Source: Burkholderiales bacterium (GTDB taxonomy: Bacteria > Pseudomonadota > Gammaproteobacteria > Burkholderiales > WYBJ01). Taken from it: DNA of 62,031 nt. The position numbers and the translations under genes were made by a program. Numbering within the stretch: the first letter of the stretch is position 1; the number at the start of each line of letters is the position of its first letter. The stretch is from assembly GCA_022841915.1 (NCBI GenBank), contig JALHQN010000025.1, forward strand, positions 1-62,031. The letters run 5' to 3'. This document shows, in pieces, positions 35,806-44,590 of this stretch. The notes beneath the pieces were generated by a model that worked only from the letters and a program-made list of their open reading frames with translations, searched no databases and was not told the DNA's origin.

Positions 35806-36768
35806 ATGCGCCCTAACCACGTGCTCGGCATTCTTCTGCTGACACCCCTGACTGCCGGCGCCCAAGGTGCGGCGAGCTATCCGGAACGCCCTATCCGCTT
35901 CATCGTCTCGGCGGCTGCCGGAGGCGGGCAGGACATCGTTGCGCGAACGCTCGCGGTGCGGCTCGGCGAGCAGCTGGGTCAGACCTTCGTTGTCGACAAT
36001 CGCGGTGGCGGCGGGGGCAGCGTCGGCGCCGAAACTGCGCGTCAGTCGCCGGCCGACGGCTACACCATGATCCTCATGAGCGCCTCGGCCGTGACCTATC
36101 CGCTGCTCTACCGCGCGCGCTACGATCTGATGCGCGACTTCGTGCCGCTCTCGCAGGTGACCCAGCAGCCGTATGTGCTGGTCGTGCATCCCTCGGTGCC
36201 GGCGAAGTCGGTGCAGGAGTTGATCACCTATGCCAAGGCGAATCCGCGCAAGCTCAACTACGCGTCGGCGGGCCAGGGCACGATCATTCATCTGGGCAAC
36301 GAGCTGCTCAACCTGGCGACGGGCATTCAGACCGTCCACGTGCCTTACAAGGGAACGGGTGCCGCGTATCCGGACCTGGTCGCCGGCCACGTGCAGATGA
36401 CGCTTGCCAACATAACCTCGTCGCAGCCCCATGTGCGCAGCGGTCGGTTGCGGGCGCTCGCCGTGAGCAGCGCCCGGCGCGCCCAGAGCCAGCCCGATCT
36501 GCCGACCATCGCGGAGAGCGGGGTGAAAGGCTACGATGTCACTCAGTGGTATGGGATCTTCCTGCCCGCACGCACGCCTCAGCCCGTCGTCGACAAGTTG
36601 GGCGCAGAGGTGATCAAGGCGGCTCGACATCCGGAGCTGATCAAGCGTCTGGCGGTCGATGGCACCGAGGCCGTGGGCAGCCTGCCGCAGGAGTTTCTGC
36701 TGCATCTGAAGGCCGAGATGACGCGCTGGAGCGGGGTGGTGAAGGAATCGGGCATCAAGGCGGATTGA
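35806..36768 (+). CDS. Bug/TctC-family periplasmic solute-binding protein
   Basis: The 320-residue protein has a short signal peptide (HVLGILLLTPLTAGAQG) and the family motifs YPERPIRFIVSAAAGGGQD, VVDNRGGGGGSVGAE and PADGYTMI. It ends with a typical Bug C-terminus (MTRWSGVVKESGIKAD). A strong ribosome-binding site (GAGGAGG) precedes the ATG. An acyl-CoA dehydrogenase gene follows 241 bases later on the same strand, which suggests uptake of an organic acid that is activated and oxidised, but this is only a neighbourhood inference. No TctA/TctB partner is nearby. Confidence 0.93.
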   Translation: MRPNHVLGILLLTPLTAGAQGAASYPERPIRFIVSAAAGGGQDIVARTLAVRLGEQLGQTFVVDNRGGGGGSVGAETARQSPADGYTMILMSASAVTYPLLYRARYDLMRDFVPLSQVTQQPYVLVVHPSVPAKSVQELITYAKANPRKLNYASAGQGTIIHLGNELLNLATGIQTVHVPYKGTGAAYPDLVAGHVQMTLANITSSQPHVRSGRLRALAVSSARRAQSQPDLPTIAESGVKGYDVTQWYGIFLPARTPQPVVDKLGAEVIKAARHPELIKRLAVDGTEAVGSLPQEFLLHLKAEMTRWSGVVKESGIKAD

Positions 36769-37009
36769 TGCCAGGACTGTCGACCCGACTAGGCTCGGAG
36801 CGTTGACACCATCCGCCGGTGCTCTGAGAATCAGGGGTCTAGAGCGAGACCCAGTTTCGATCCAGTGACGTCCGGCTGCGAACCAGGCAGGGACGTTTTC
36901 ATCAGGCTGCCGGCTTGTTGCTTGTGCCAGGCCGGGCAGCCAGTACGCGGCGCCAGGGAATTCGGACCATCCGGGTCGCGAAACTCTGGCCAACAGAGGG
37001 AGCAACACC

Positions 37010-38245
37010 ATGGATTTTGCATTTACGCCGGAGCAGGAAGCGCTGCGCAAAGAGGTGCGCGACTTTCTGGCCAAGGAACTCACCCCTGCGGTCCGCGCCG
37101 AGATGGAGGCCGCCAACGAGGGCCGTCCGCTGCACCGCAGCGCCTGCGAAACCCCGCTGTTGAAGGCCCTGTTTCAGAAGATCGCCGACCGCGGTTGGGT
37201 CGGCATCAGCTATCCGAAAGAGTATGGCGGCCAGGGCGGCGACCGCATTTCCCAGTATTTGGTCGAGGAAGAGCTGTATCGCGAGAACATCACCGTCTCG
37301 CTCGGCGGTAGCGGCGCACCGGCCATCATGGCGGCCGGCACCGAAGAACAGAAGCGCCACTTCATCCCCAAGCTCATCTCGGGCGAGTTCATGTTCTGCC
37401 AGGGCTTCACCGAGCCCAGCGGCGGTGCCGACTTGGCCTCGCTGCGTTGCCGCGCAGTCGCCGACGGTGACCACTTCGTCATCAACGGCCAGAAGATGTA
37501 CACCTCGAACGCCGAGTCGGCGACGCACGTGTACCTCATGGCGCGGACCGACACCACGGTGCCGAAGCACGAAGGCATTTCGATCTTCCTGATCCCGATG
37601 GACACGCCCGGGATCACCGTGCGGCCCTTGTGGACCATCCAGAACAACCCCCCTGCGCCTCAGACCACCACTTACGGGCACGGGCGTACCAACGAGACGT
37701 TCTACGACAATGTGCGCGTGCACAAGTCCTGCATCCTGGGTGAGGTGAACAAGGGTTGGCGCGTCGGTTCGATGGGCTTGAACCTCGATCGCGTGGGTGC
37801 GGCTCGTTACCTGATTTCCGTCAAGCGCGACGAAGACATCGTCAATCTGGTGAAGAAGTCCATGGACCTCGGCGATTACACGCCGGCCAAGGATCCGGCG
37901 ATGCGCGACAAGCTCGCCGAACTGTGGACCGAAGCGCAGGTGTGCCGCCTGATGACCCTGCGCAGCATGTCGATCGTCGAGCGCGGCGGCAAGTTCACGT
38001 ACGAAGGCTCGGCCGAGAAAGTGTGGGCCCCGGAGCACGGCGTGCGCACCACCGAAGCCATCACGCAGATGCTGGGCCAGTATGGTCAGTTGCTCAACGG
38101 CTCGCCGCACGCGATCCGCAGCGGTCTGTTCGCTCACAACGTGCTGGGCTCGTTCCAGTCGGGCATCAACCACGGCAGCGTGCAGGTCATGCGTGACCAG
38201 GTCGCGCGCCGCGGTCTGGGTCTGCCTCGCGCCAAACGCGGCTAG
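37010..38245 (+). CDS. Acyl-CoA dehydrogenase
   Basis: This 411-residue FAD enzyme introduces an alpha-beta double bond into an acyl-CoA and passes electrons to ETF. The FAD/acyl binding motifs are FCQGFTEPSGGADLASLR and FVINGQKMYTSNAESATHVY; the middle domain has GISIFLIPMDTPGITV. The usual C-terminal helical domain is present (LTEAQ-like LWTEAQVCRLMTLRSMSIVE). GGGAG lies upstream of the ATG. Substrate chain length cannot be read. A strong terminator follows, so the gene ends a transcript that may start at the Bug gene upstream. Confidence 0.93.
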   Translation: MDFAFTPEQEALRKEVRDFLAKELTPAVRAEMEAANEGRPLHRSACETPLLKALFQKIADRGWVGISYPKEYGGQGGDRISQYLVEEELYRENITVSLGGSGAPAIMAAGTEEQKRHFIPKLISGEFMFCQGFTEPSGGADLASLRCRAVADGDHFVINGQKMYTSNAESATHVYLMARTDTTVPKHEGISIFLIPMDTPGITVRPLWTIQNNPPAPQTTTYGHGRTNETFYDNVRVHKSCILGEVNKGWRVGSMGLNLDRVGAARYLISVKRDEDIVNLVKKSMDLGDYTPAKDPAMRDKLAELWTEAQVCRLMTLRSMSIVERGGKFTYEGSAEKVWAPEHGVRTTEAITQMLGQYGQLLNGSPHAIRSGLFAHNVLGSFQSGINHGSVQVMRDQVARRGLGLPRAKRG

Positions 38246-38275
38246 GACCAACGTTCACGCACGCGGATCGATACG

Positions 38276-38311
38276 CGAAAAGGCCGCCCCTCGGGGCGGC
38301 CTTTTCGTTTG
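38276..38311 (+). terminator. Strong intrinsic terminator
   Basis: A 15-bp perfect stem (38276-38290 with 38293-38307), A-rich on its left and T-rich on its right side, follows the acyl-CoA dehydrogenase by 30 bases. Because of the flanking A/T symmetry it can also end the convergent Bug transcript from the other side. Confidence 0.93.
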
Positions 38312-38353
38312 TGGGCACTAGGGTGCGGTCGCGGGGCCGCAGTGACGGCGCGC

Positions 38354-39349
38354 TTACTCGAGTCTGATGCCGAGTTTTTGCACCACCATCGTCCACTTCG
38401 CGATCTCGCGCTCCATGTGGCGACGGAATTCGGCCGGTGAAATGCCGCCCGGTTCCGAGCCTTCGGCAGCGAGGCGCTCGCGAATGTCCGGCAGAGTCAG
38501 GGTGCGGCGAACTTCTGCCAGGATCTTCTCCTGCAGCGCCGCCGGTACACCGCGTGGCAACACCACCCCTTGCCAGGAGGTCGCCTCGAAGCCCGGTAGT
38601 CCAGCTTCGTGGATGGTCGGTACGTCGGGCAGCTGGTTCACGCGCTTGCCGTAGGTGACCACCAGCGCGCGCAGCTTCCCGGCCTTCACGTGCGGGACCG
38701 CCGAGGGCGGTTGGCTGAAGGCGAGCTGGACCTGGCCGCCGAGCAGATCCGTCGTCAGCGGCCCGGCGCCCTTGTAAGGCACGTGAAAGAGGTTGATGCC
38801 GGCGGCCATGTTGAAGTGTTCGACCGCCAGATGCGCGCCTCCCCCGGTGCCGGACGAGCCGTAGTTGATCTTTCCGGGCTGGGCCTTCGCGGCGGCGATG
38901 AGTTCGCCGAGCGTCTTCACCGGCAGCGAGGGATGCACGACGATAAAGAATGGCGTGATCGCCGTCAGCGTGACAGGATCGAAATCCCGCAGCGGATCGT
39001 AGGGCAGCTTGCGGTAGGCGGCGACGTTCGTCGAGAGCGTGCTGATCGTGCCGATGAACCAGGTATAGCCGTCGGGTGCCGACCGCGCCGCCATTGCCGC
39101 CGCGATGTTGCCGCCGCCCCCGCCGCGGTTGTCGACGATGACCGGCTGCTTCCAGGATTCGTGGACTTTCGCGGCCAGCGTGCGTGCCATCAGATCGGTC
39201 GCTCCGCCCGGCGCGAAGGGGACGATGAAGCGAATCGGGCGTTCGGGAAAGGTTTGGGCTTGGGCGGTCGTGCCGAGCAATGCAGCCATGCCGAGGGAGG
39301 CCGCGGCCGCAAGGCGCCGTGGTGATACGTGCAAGCGTGCTGGATTCAT
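38354..39349 (-). CDS. Bug/TctC-family periplasmic solute-binding protein
   Basis: The 331-residue protein has a signal peptide with an Arg pair (SPRRLAAAASLGMAALLGT, cleavage after AQAQ likely) and the motifs FPERPIRFIVPFAPGGATDL, VIVDNRGGGGGNIA and PDGYTWFIG. AGGAAA lies upstream of the ATG at 39349. It is 26 bases downstream of the remnant of a BNR-propeller gene on the same strand; in several betaproteobacteria such propeller genes sit beside Bug genes, which is consistent with a former operon. No membrane partner is present. Confidence 0.92.
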   Translation of the reverse strand: MNPARLHVSPRRLAAAASLGMAALLGTTAQAQTFPERPIRFIVPFAPGGATDLMARTLAAKVHESWKQPVIVDNRGGGGGNIAAAMAARSAPDGYTWFIGTISTLSTNVAAYRKLPYDPLRDFDPVTLTAITPFFIVVHPSLPVKTLGELIAAAKAQPGKINYGSSGTGGGAHLAVEHFNMAAGINLFHVPYKGAGPLTTDLLGGQVQLAFSQPPSAVPHVKAGKLRALVVTYGKRVNQLPDVPTIHEAGLPGFEATSWQGVVLPRGVPAALQEKILAEVRRTLTLPDIRERLAAEGSEPGGISPAEFRRHMEREIAKWTMVVQKLGIRLE

Positions 39350-39375
39350 GGATTCCGTTTCCTGAAACGTGGATT

Positions 39376-39920
39376 TTAGTTGCCGGCGATCACGTGCGCT
39401 TCGCGCACGTCTTCGGACAGCGGGGGATTGCGCCCGCTGCGGTCGCCGCCTTCCGTGCCGATGACCTGGCCGGCGCGCGTCACGAAGTACACGACGCCCG
39501 GATTCGTCGGATGGAGGCTCGGTGTCATAACGCGCGCAAGCTGATTGGCTCCACGATCGATACGCCGCCCGGTTTGCGCCACATCGTCGCTGCGATAGAC
39601 CGCCACCGGAGCGATGCACGCATCGACGATGTCCGGTTGCGTCGGATGTGCCGACATCGCCCGGATCGTCACGTTAGGCTCCGGACAGTCGATTCACCCC
39701 CAATGATTGTCGCGCTACGGGCTCGCTTGTGTGCCGGCGAAGAGAATCGCGAATCGACCGGGTGCCCGGCGATGGTCTCCACTTCGCACTCCCGAGGCAG
39801 ACGCTGTATGACGGCTTCGCACGGCCGATCGTCGGCGAGCCTGCGGAACAGGCCGCCGCGATGCTTGTGCGGGCCGCTGCTCGCGCAGGCGAAGCGTTGC
39901 GTCTGTGCTATGGGTGCCAT
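39376..39920 (-). pseudogene. Decayed BNR/sialidase-like beta-propeller gene
   Basis: Two overlapping minus-strand frames (39920-39669 and 39672-39376) together read like a short, damaged member of the BNR/Asp-box propeller family. The first has GGLFRRLADDRPCEAVIQRL; the second has AMSAHPTQPDIVDACIAPVA, VYRSDDVAQTGRRID and MTPSLHPTNPGVVYFVTRAG. The Asp-box pattern SxDxGxxW is eroded (SDDVAQTG, TEGGDRSG). A perfect GGAGGAG lies just before the first ATG at 39920, so the gene was once expressed. At about 180 residues it is roughly half the usual family length, so a frameshift and an internal deletion are both likely. Confidence 0.6.
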
Positions 39921-40301
39921 GGGTCTCCTCCGGAACGCGCTCGCCGACGAGGCCGACGAACGACGCGCACAAGACTCATCGAACTCCTTGCCGCAATCGG
40001 GCCGCGCCAAGCCGAGCCGAGTTGCCTGCGGCCGTGCGACGCGGGTTTCCCGCGCTCGATGGCCGCAGGTCGGATTCTAGTGTACTGCGTCGGAAATTCG
40101 GACCGCTATTTCCGACCGTCGCACCCGGCGGGACTGTCACCGCGGAGCCGAAGTGCGCGCGTCGATATGCGAACTGCGGCTGCGGACTCCGCCGGGCGGC
40201 GGCCATGCGTCGATCCTGGGTCGATCGGAGGAACACGTTGCAGCCTGGCAGCGTCGTCGGAGATACTTCGTTCCGCCATCGACAATAGGGGAGGAGGCAT
40301 C
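39921..40301. other. Intergenic region upstream of a Bug gene
   Basis: I see no credible gene in these 381 bases. They lie between the start of the BNR pseudogene (minus) and a Bug gene (plus) and should hold the promoter of the latter. GGGGAGGAGG at 40288-40297 is its ribosome-binding site. Confidence 0.5.
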
Positions 40302-41276
40302 ATGGGATGCGGTTATCGCATACTGGCAATCGCGCTGCTCGGCAGTCTTGCGGGTTCAGTCTTCGCTGCCGCGCCGGCGCCTTATCCGGAGAAGCCCATT
40401 CGCTGCATCGTGCCGTTCACGCCCGGCGGGGGCACCGACATCCTGGCTCGAATGGTGGCACAGGAGATCGCGCGGACGACCGGTTGGCAGTTCGTATTCG
40501 ACAACCGCCCCGGCGCTGCGGGCAATGTCGGCCTGGGCCTCGCGGCGAAGGCCGTTCCAGACGGATATACCATCGTCGTCGGACAGACGAGCAATCTCGC
40601 CGTGAATCCGAATCTGTATGCGAAGCTGCCTTACGATCCGCTGCGCGACTTCGCGCCGATCTCGCTGCTGTCCTCGATGCCCATCGCAATCATGGTCTTG
40701 GCGAAGGCGCCGTTTCAAAGTCTCGCTGATCTCGTCGAGGCGGCCAAGGCGAAGCCCGGGCAGCTCACGCTTGCCTCGACCGGCAACGGTACGATCGGCC
40801 ACCTCTCCGGCGAGTTGTTGCAGCGTGCGGCCGGCATCAAGCTGATCCACGTGCCCTACAAGGGCGCCGCCGTCGCGTTTCCCGATCTGCTCGGCGGGCG
40901 CATCAACGTGTTCCAGGCCTCGGTCGAGACGGCGCTGCCGCAGGTCAACGCCGGCACGATTCGCGTGCTCGCGGTGACCGCGGCCAATCGCGTTCCGGCG
41001 CTGAAGAACGTGCCGACCGTGGCCGAGTTCGGCATCAAGGGTGTCGAGGCGAGCACCTGGTTCGGTTATCTCGCGCCGGCGAAGACGCCGCGAGCGATCG
41101 TCGAGCGCCTGAGTGCCGAGGCCACGCGCGCGCTGAGCAAGCCGGAGTTGCGGGAGCGGCTGGCAAGCGCGGGCGAAGCCATCACGCCGGGGCCCGAGGC
41201 CTTCACGGCTCTGCTGAAGTCGGATCTCGAGAAATGGGGCAGGATCGTGCGCGACGCGGGGCTGCGGCAGGAGTAA
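40302..41276 (+). CDS. Bug/TctC-family periplasmic solute-binding protein
   Basis: The 324-residue protein has a signal peptide (ILAIALLGSLAGSVFAAAPA) and the family motifs YPEKPIRCIVPFTPGGGTDI, VFDNRPGAAGNVG and PDGYTIVVG. It is the fourth orphan receptor of this type in 10 kb. It is also the last chromosomal gene before the left direct repeat of the defence island, which begins 37 bases after its stop. Without the island it would converge on yicC. Confidence 0.94.
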   Translation: MGCGYRILAIALLGSLAGSVFAAAPAPYPEKPIRCIVPFTPGGGTDILARMVAQEIARTTGWQFVFDNRPGAAGNVGLGLAAKAVPDGYTIVVGQTSNLAVNPNLYAKLPYDPLRDFAPISLLSSMPIAIMVLAKAPFQSLADLVEAAKAKPGQLTLASTGNGTIGHLSGELLQRAAGIKLIHVPYKGAAVAFPDLLGGRINVFQASVETALPQVNAGTIRVLAVTAANRVPALKNVPTVAEFGIKGVEASTWFGYLAPAKTPRAIVERLSAEATRALSKPELRERLASAGEAITPGPEAFTALLKSDLEKWGRIVRDAGLRQE

Positions 41277-41312
41277 GCCAGACGGCGATCGGTGGCGGCC
41301 GCACGTGAAGTG

Positions 41313-41341
41313 CGCCGCTACTCGATGTTCTGCACTTGCTC
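41313..41341. repeat. Left direct repeat (att-like), copy of the yicC 3' end
   Basis: Bases 41313-41335 are identical to 54143-54165. One mismatch (41336 against 54166) is followed by five more matching bases. Identity stops sharply on both sides. The repeat supplies the last codons (EQVQNIE) and stop of the DarG-like gene. Confidence 0.88.
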
Positions 41342-42391
41342 CTGCTTGGGCGCCACTAACCATCCGTCCTCGCTCAATCGTTGCCATGCGGCGGCGACGT
41401 GCTGCGGCTTGATTAGCTGCCGTTTCCGATCGTTCCAGGCATGCACCGCCCTGATGGCATCGGCCGTCGATTGAACGTCGCGCTCGTGGGTAGCAACCCA
41501 ATGGACCGATGCAAGCAACTCCATGCCATAGGGTGATTGGTAACCGTCGATCAGACGACCGACACGCGCGACTTGATCAGCAAGCGCGGTATGTTCCGAT
41601 CGACCGATAAATGCTTCCGCTTCGGCGAGAGCATCGTCGGTCGGTTCGATCTCGGCCTCCACAACGCCGTCGCCCACGCCGCGGATGAAATGTCCTTCCA
41701 TGGTATTCAATGCATGGCGCAGGGCGTCGGAGTAAGGTCCGTACAGCTGCTTTTCGAACCGCAGATCGAGAGGGCCGCCCGCTTCCTGTAGGAAGTAGGC
41801 CAGTTTTTGAACCTCGATTCGCGACAGCCCGTAATTCATCTCCCGATACGTATCCAACACCTTGACCATGGCAGCACGTCCGGCCGTCATGCGAGGGCGC
41901 TTCGTATCCACTTCCATCGTTTTCGGTGCAGGCGCACCGGTTGGCTCGAAGAGCCTCAGTTCCACGTCGGGCAGCGCCTCGAAGGCGTCGACGATCAATA
42001 TTCGAACTTCGGCCCAGTTCAGCCCACCGTTCCCGCAACCGAGTGGTGGCACGGCGATCGATCGAATTCCCAACCGGCGAACGGTCTTCACCAAATCGGC
42101 CAGCCCCTCGCGAATGAATGCGATCGTCGACGAGCCTCGCCAGTGATCCTTCGTCGGAAAGTTGATGATGAAGTTCGGCTTCAAGAGGCCGCCGGTGTCG
42201 AATACGAACATCCGACCCGGCCGCACATCCCCCGCCTTGCAGGCAGCTGCGTACGCCTTGAAGTTGGCGGGCCACTCATTCTTGAACTGGAGGGCAATGC
42301 CTTTGCCCATGACCCCGACGCAATTTACCGCGTTGACGACCGCGTCCACGTCGTCTTGCTTGAGCAGGTCTCCACGGCCGATGGTAATCAT
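41318..42391 (-). CDS. darG: DarG-type macro-domain ADP-ribosylglycohydrolase, orphan
   Basis: The 357-residue protein starts with a macro domain (MITIGRGDLLKQDDVDAVVN, NCVGVMGKGIALQFK, PLGCGNGGLNW), which in DarG removes ADP-ribose from DNA thymidines. Its C-terminal half has the antitoxin part (LSRIEVQKLAYFLQEAGGPL, FEKQLYGPYSDALRHALNT). Length matches full DarG proteins. GAGG lies upstream of the ATG at 42391. The partner toxin DarT is absent: the upstream neighbour is a PD-(D/E)XK/DUF5655 protein and the gap of 131 bases is too short. The last eight codons and the stop lie inside the left direct repeat, so the island end has replaced the native C-terminus. Confidence 0.87.
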   Translation of the reverse strand: MITIGRGDLLKQDDVDAVVNAVNCVGVMGKGIALQFKNEWPANFKAYAAACKAGDVRPGRMFVFDTGGLLKPNFIINFPTKDHWRGSSTIAFIREGLADLVKTVRRLGIRSIAVPPLGCGNGGLNWAEVRILIVDAFEALPDVELRLFEPTGAPAPKTMEVDTKRPRMTAGRAAMVKVLDTYREMNYGLSRIEVQKLAYFLQEAGGPLDLRFEKQLYGPYSDALRHALNTMEGHFIRGVGDGVVEAEIEPTDDALAEAEAFIGRSEHTALADQVARVGRLIDGYQSPYGMELLASVHWVATHERDVQSTADAIRAVHAWNDRKRQLIKPQHVAAAWQRLSEDGWLVAPKQEQVQNIE

Positions 42392-42522
42392 CGATTTTTT
42401 CCTCAAAAATACCAACTCGGGATGACGTCGACCGCCAGCCCTAAGCCTGCCTGGCGCAGTGACCGCTGCACTTGCGTCTGCCGTGTATGAAAGAGACGCG
42501 TTGGGCGCGGCGCAAGCACTCG

Positions 42523-43518
42523 TCACGCTCCGGGGTTCAGCGCAGATCTCGCTGCCGTGAGCGATGCACGACCCTCGTAAGCTGCGAGGAGTAGAGGCTT
42601 CGCTGCGTCCAGCTCAGCCTGCGATGTCAACGCGAGTTCTACGTCACCCGTTCCCCAATGGCCTTGCCGGCTGACATCCCGACCGTTGGCCGGCAGAGGC
42701 CCGATCTTGGCAGGGTCGAGGTTCAAGTACAGAACTAAACGGTTCTTTTGCGGGACCACGGAAACGAAATTCTTCAGCCGCTTGAAGGCGACGTAGAGCT
42801 TGAGTTCCTTACGCTGGACATCGTCGCCCAACGACATCACGTAGCTCTCCACTGATGCGAGCAGTTCGCTCAAGTGCGGCGGCAACAGTGGCAGCCAGTC
42901 AGCGTACGAGCGGTCACCGCCGCCGGGCTTGTTACTGGCGGGTTCGGCCACTTGCGCGGGCGCCGACTTGATGGGCTTCACCCCCTTCGTGCCCGACGGT
43001 TTGCCTGCATTGGCGCTGGCTGCGTTGGCCAACTCCAGCAACAGCAATTCGTCGCCGAAGCGCCGGTAGCGGATCAGCTCGATGTAGCGGTTGATCTGTT
43101 GGACGGCATGGCCATCGTACTTGGTGAAGTCGGCTGCGATGCACACCAACCGTGGTGCGGTCCAATCGATGGCGTCGGCCGCAGGCTTGCCCAGCTTGTC
43201 CATCACCAACAGCTTGAACTCGGCTTGGTGATCCATCAGCCAGTCGAGGTAGAACAGCCCCTGGTTGATTACGTTCTCGCCGACCGAGCGCTTGTATTCC
43301 AGGATGACGGGGCAGTTGTTCTCGTCCAGGCCCAGGGAGTCGATCCGGCCCGCATGGGTCTTGCCGGTGGAATACTCGGTGGCCAGGAAGCGGATACCGA
43401 GCAGGGGGTCGAGGTTGGCCTCGATCAGCGTCTGCAGCGGCTTCTCCAGGTCGGAGGCGTCGCCTTGCAGTTCGATGGCTTTGCCGGCCTGCAGCCGGAA
43501 GAGTTTGATGTCGCTCAT
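42523..43518 (-). CDS. PD-(D/E)XK nuclease-like protein with C-terminal DUF5655 domain
   Basis: The 331-residue protein has a nuclease-like N-terminal part: Asp60 in HAGRIDSLGLD, then Glu74 and Lys76 in PVILEYKRSVG, spaced as in PD-(D/E)XK enzymes. QGLFYLDWLMDHQAEF follows. After a Lys/Pro/Ala-rich linker (about residues 175-205) the C-terminal part (KLYVAFKRLKNFVSVVPQKN, RQGHWGTGDVEL) matches DUF5655, a domain often found near restriction systems. Its ATG overlaps the stop of the HNH gene (ATGA). I infer DNA binding or cleavage as part of the island's defence; the actual role is unknown. Confidence 0.78.
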   Translation of the reverse strand: MSDIKLFRLQAGKAIELQGDASDLEKPLQTLIEANLDPLLGIRFLATEYSTGKTHAGRIDSLGLDENNCPVILEYKRSVGENVINQGLFYLDWLMDHQAEFKLLVMDKLGKPAADAIDWTAPRLVCIAADFTKYDGHAVQQINRYIELIRYRRFGDELLLLELANAASANAGKPSGTKGVKPIKSAPAQVAEPASNKPGGGDRSYADWLPLLPPHLSELLASVESYVMSLGDDVQRKELKLYVAFKRLKNFVSVVPQKNRLVLYLNLDPAKIGPLPANGRDVSRQGHWGTGDVELALTSQAELDAAKPLLLAAYEGRASLTAARSALNPGA

Positions 43519-44588
43519 GAGCAAGGCGCTGTGGTCGTCGGAGGCGCAAGGAGGTCTCTCAACAGGCGCTTGAGGCGTTCATGCCCTTGTTCGCAGCGCA
43601 GTCGCAGCATCCGAAAGGCCGCTGCCTTGAGGAACGCCTTGTCACGCATGCCGTTTACGGCGCAAAGCTGCTCAAACCGTCTGAGCGACTCGACTAGGCT
43701 GTCGTCAGTATCAGCAAGCCGATCGGCACTTCGCGCCCAGTTCTGGAACTCCTTCAGCCATGCCAAGTAGCCTTCGTCGAGGTGGTCTCGTTGGTAGCGC
43801 TCGCGAATGGAGAACACTGCAGCCCAGGTCTGTACCGCTCGTGCGTCAGGGTCGAAATTGATTGTCCACCTAGGCGTGATCGGCGTTGAGCCGTCGAACG
43901 GGTCACTATCGTCGAGCACTACCGCAATACTTGTGTGGTTGTACGGGTCCAAGGCCACGCGACGAACACCGTCCGCGTCGTAAAGCACGTCGGCCGCAAG
44001 CTTATACTTTGAGTTGCACTTGTGCCCCATAGGCACGAGGTTCCTCAGGTTGGCGGCAGCAAATGGGTAGCGACTCTTCGCGAGGTAGTGGTCCAACGCC
44101 TCGCGAGGTGCCCCGGGCGCGTCGAAGTATTCCGTGCCGCAGAACGGGCAGACATGCTCGATCGCCGCGTTGTAGATGGCCGTGTAGTGTTCGTCACGAA
44201 CCTTGAGGTCGGTGAGCATTACGAAAGCAAAGTCAAATAGCGAGATCGCGGCCTCATGAATGGCCGAAGGCAGCGCATCGAGCGCCGCGCAGTCGCAGGC
44301 GTTCGACAGCAGGTCTGCTATGCGATTCTGATCCGTTACGGCAGCGAGAATGTAGTCCCTCTCCCCCTTCGACGAGAGCTTCCGGAGCGCGTTGTTGTAC
44401 GCCTTGATCCGGTCTCGCAGCCCTGTACGCGACTTCAGCCTTGCCTGGTATTCGTTCGGCAGAATCTTGGGCCAAGCCGGATACCGCTTCTCGGCCTCCA
44501 CCAGTGCATGCACGTTCTTCACTGACTCCAGCACGCAGTCGTGAAGCCAGTTGTTTTCGGTCGCAGCAAGCGGGTAGCCGAAGAACAC
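43515..44588 (-). CDS. HNH endonuclease, PtuB-like
   Basis: This is a 357-residue protein with a GTG start two bases after the AAA gene's stop; GGAGGG in the end of the AAA gene is the ribosome-binding site. The central HNH fold has Cys147 and Cys150 (HVCPFCGTEYF), Asp166-His167 (EALDHYLAKSRYP), Asn184 and Cys191-Asn192 (GHKCNSKYK), as in Septu PtuB nucleases. The flanking helical regions of about 140 residues on each side are not recognised. Pairing with an AAA ATPase in the same operon is the PtuA/PtuB layout; here the pair is embedded in a type I restriction operon. It probably cleaves DNA or RNA when the ATPase senses infection. Confidence 0.83.
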   Translation of the reverse strand: MFFGYPLAATENNWLHDCVLESVKNVHALVEAEKRYPAWPKILPNEYQARLKSRTGLRDRIKAYNNALRKLSSKGERDYILAAVTDQNRIADLLSNACDCAALDALPSAIHEAAISLFDFAFVMLTDLKVRDEHYTAIYNAAIEHVCPFCGTEYFDAPGAPREALDHYLAKSRYPFAAANLRNLVPMGHKCNSKYKLAADVLYDADGVRRVALDPYNHTSIAVVLDDSDPFDGSTPITPRWTINFDPDARAVQTWAAVFSIRERYQRDHLDEGYLAWLKEFQNWARSADRLADTDDSLVESLRRFEQLCAVNGMRDKAFLKAAAFRMLRLRCEQGHERLKRLLRDLLAPPTTTAPCS

Positions 44589-44590
44589 GC

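Noticed and set aside
42392-42522. A hidden DarT gene before darG
   Set aside because: The gap is 131 bases, while DarT needs about 600, and the preceding gene is the PD-(D/E)XK/DUF5655 protein.
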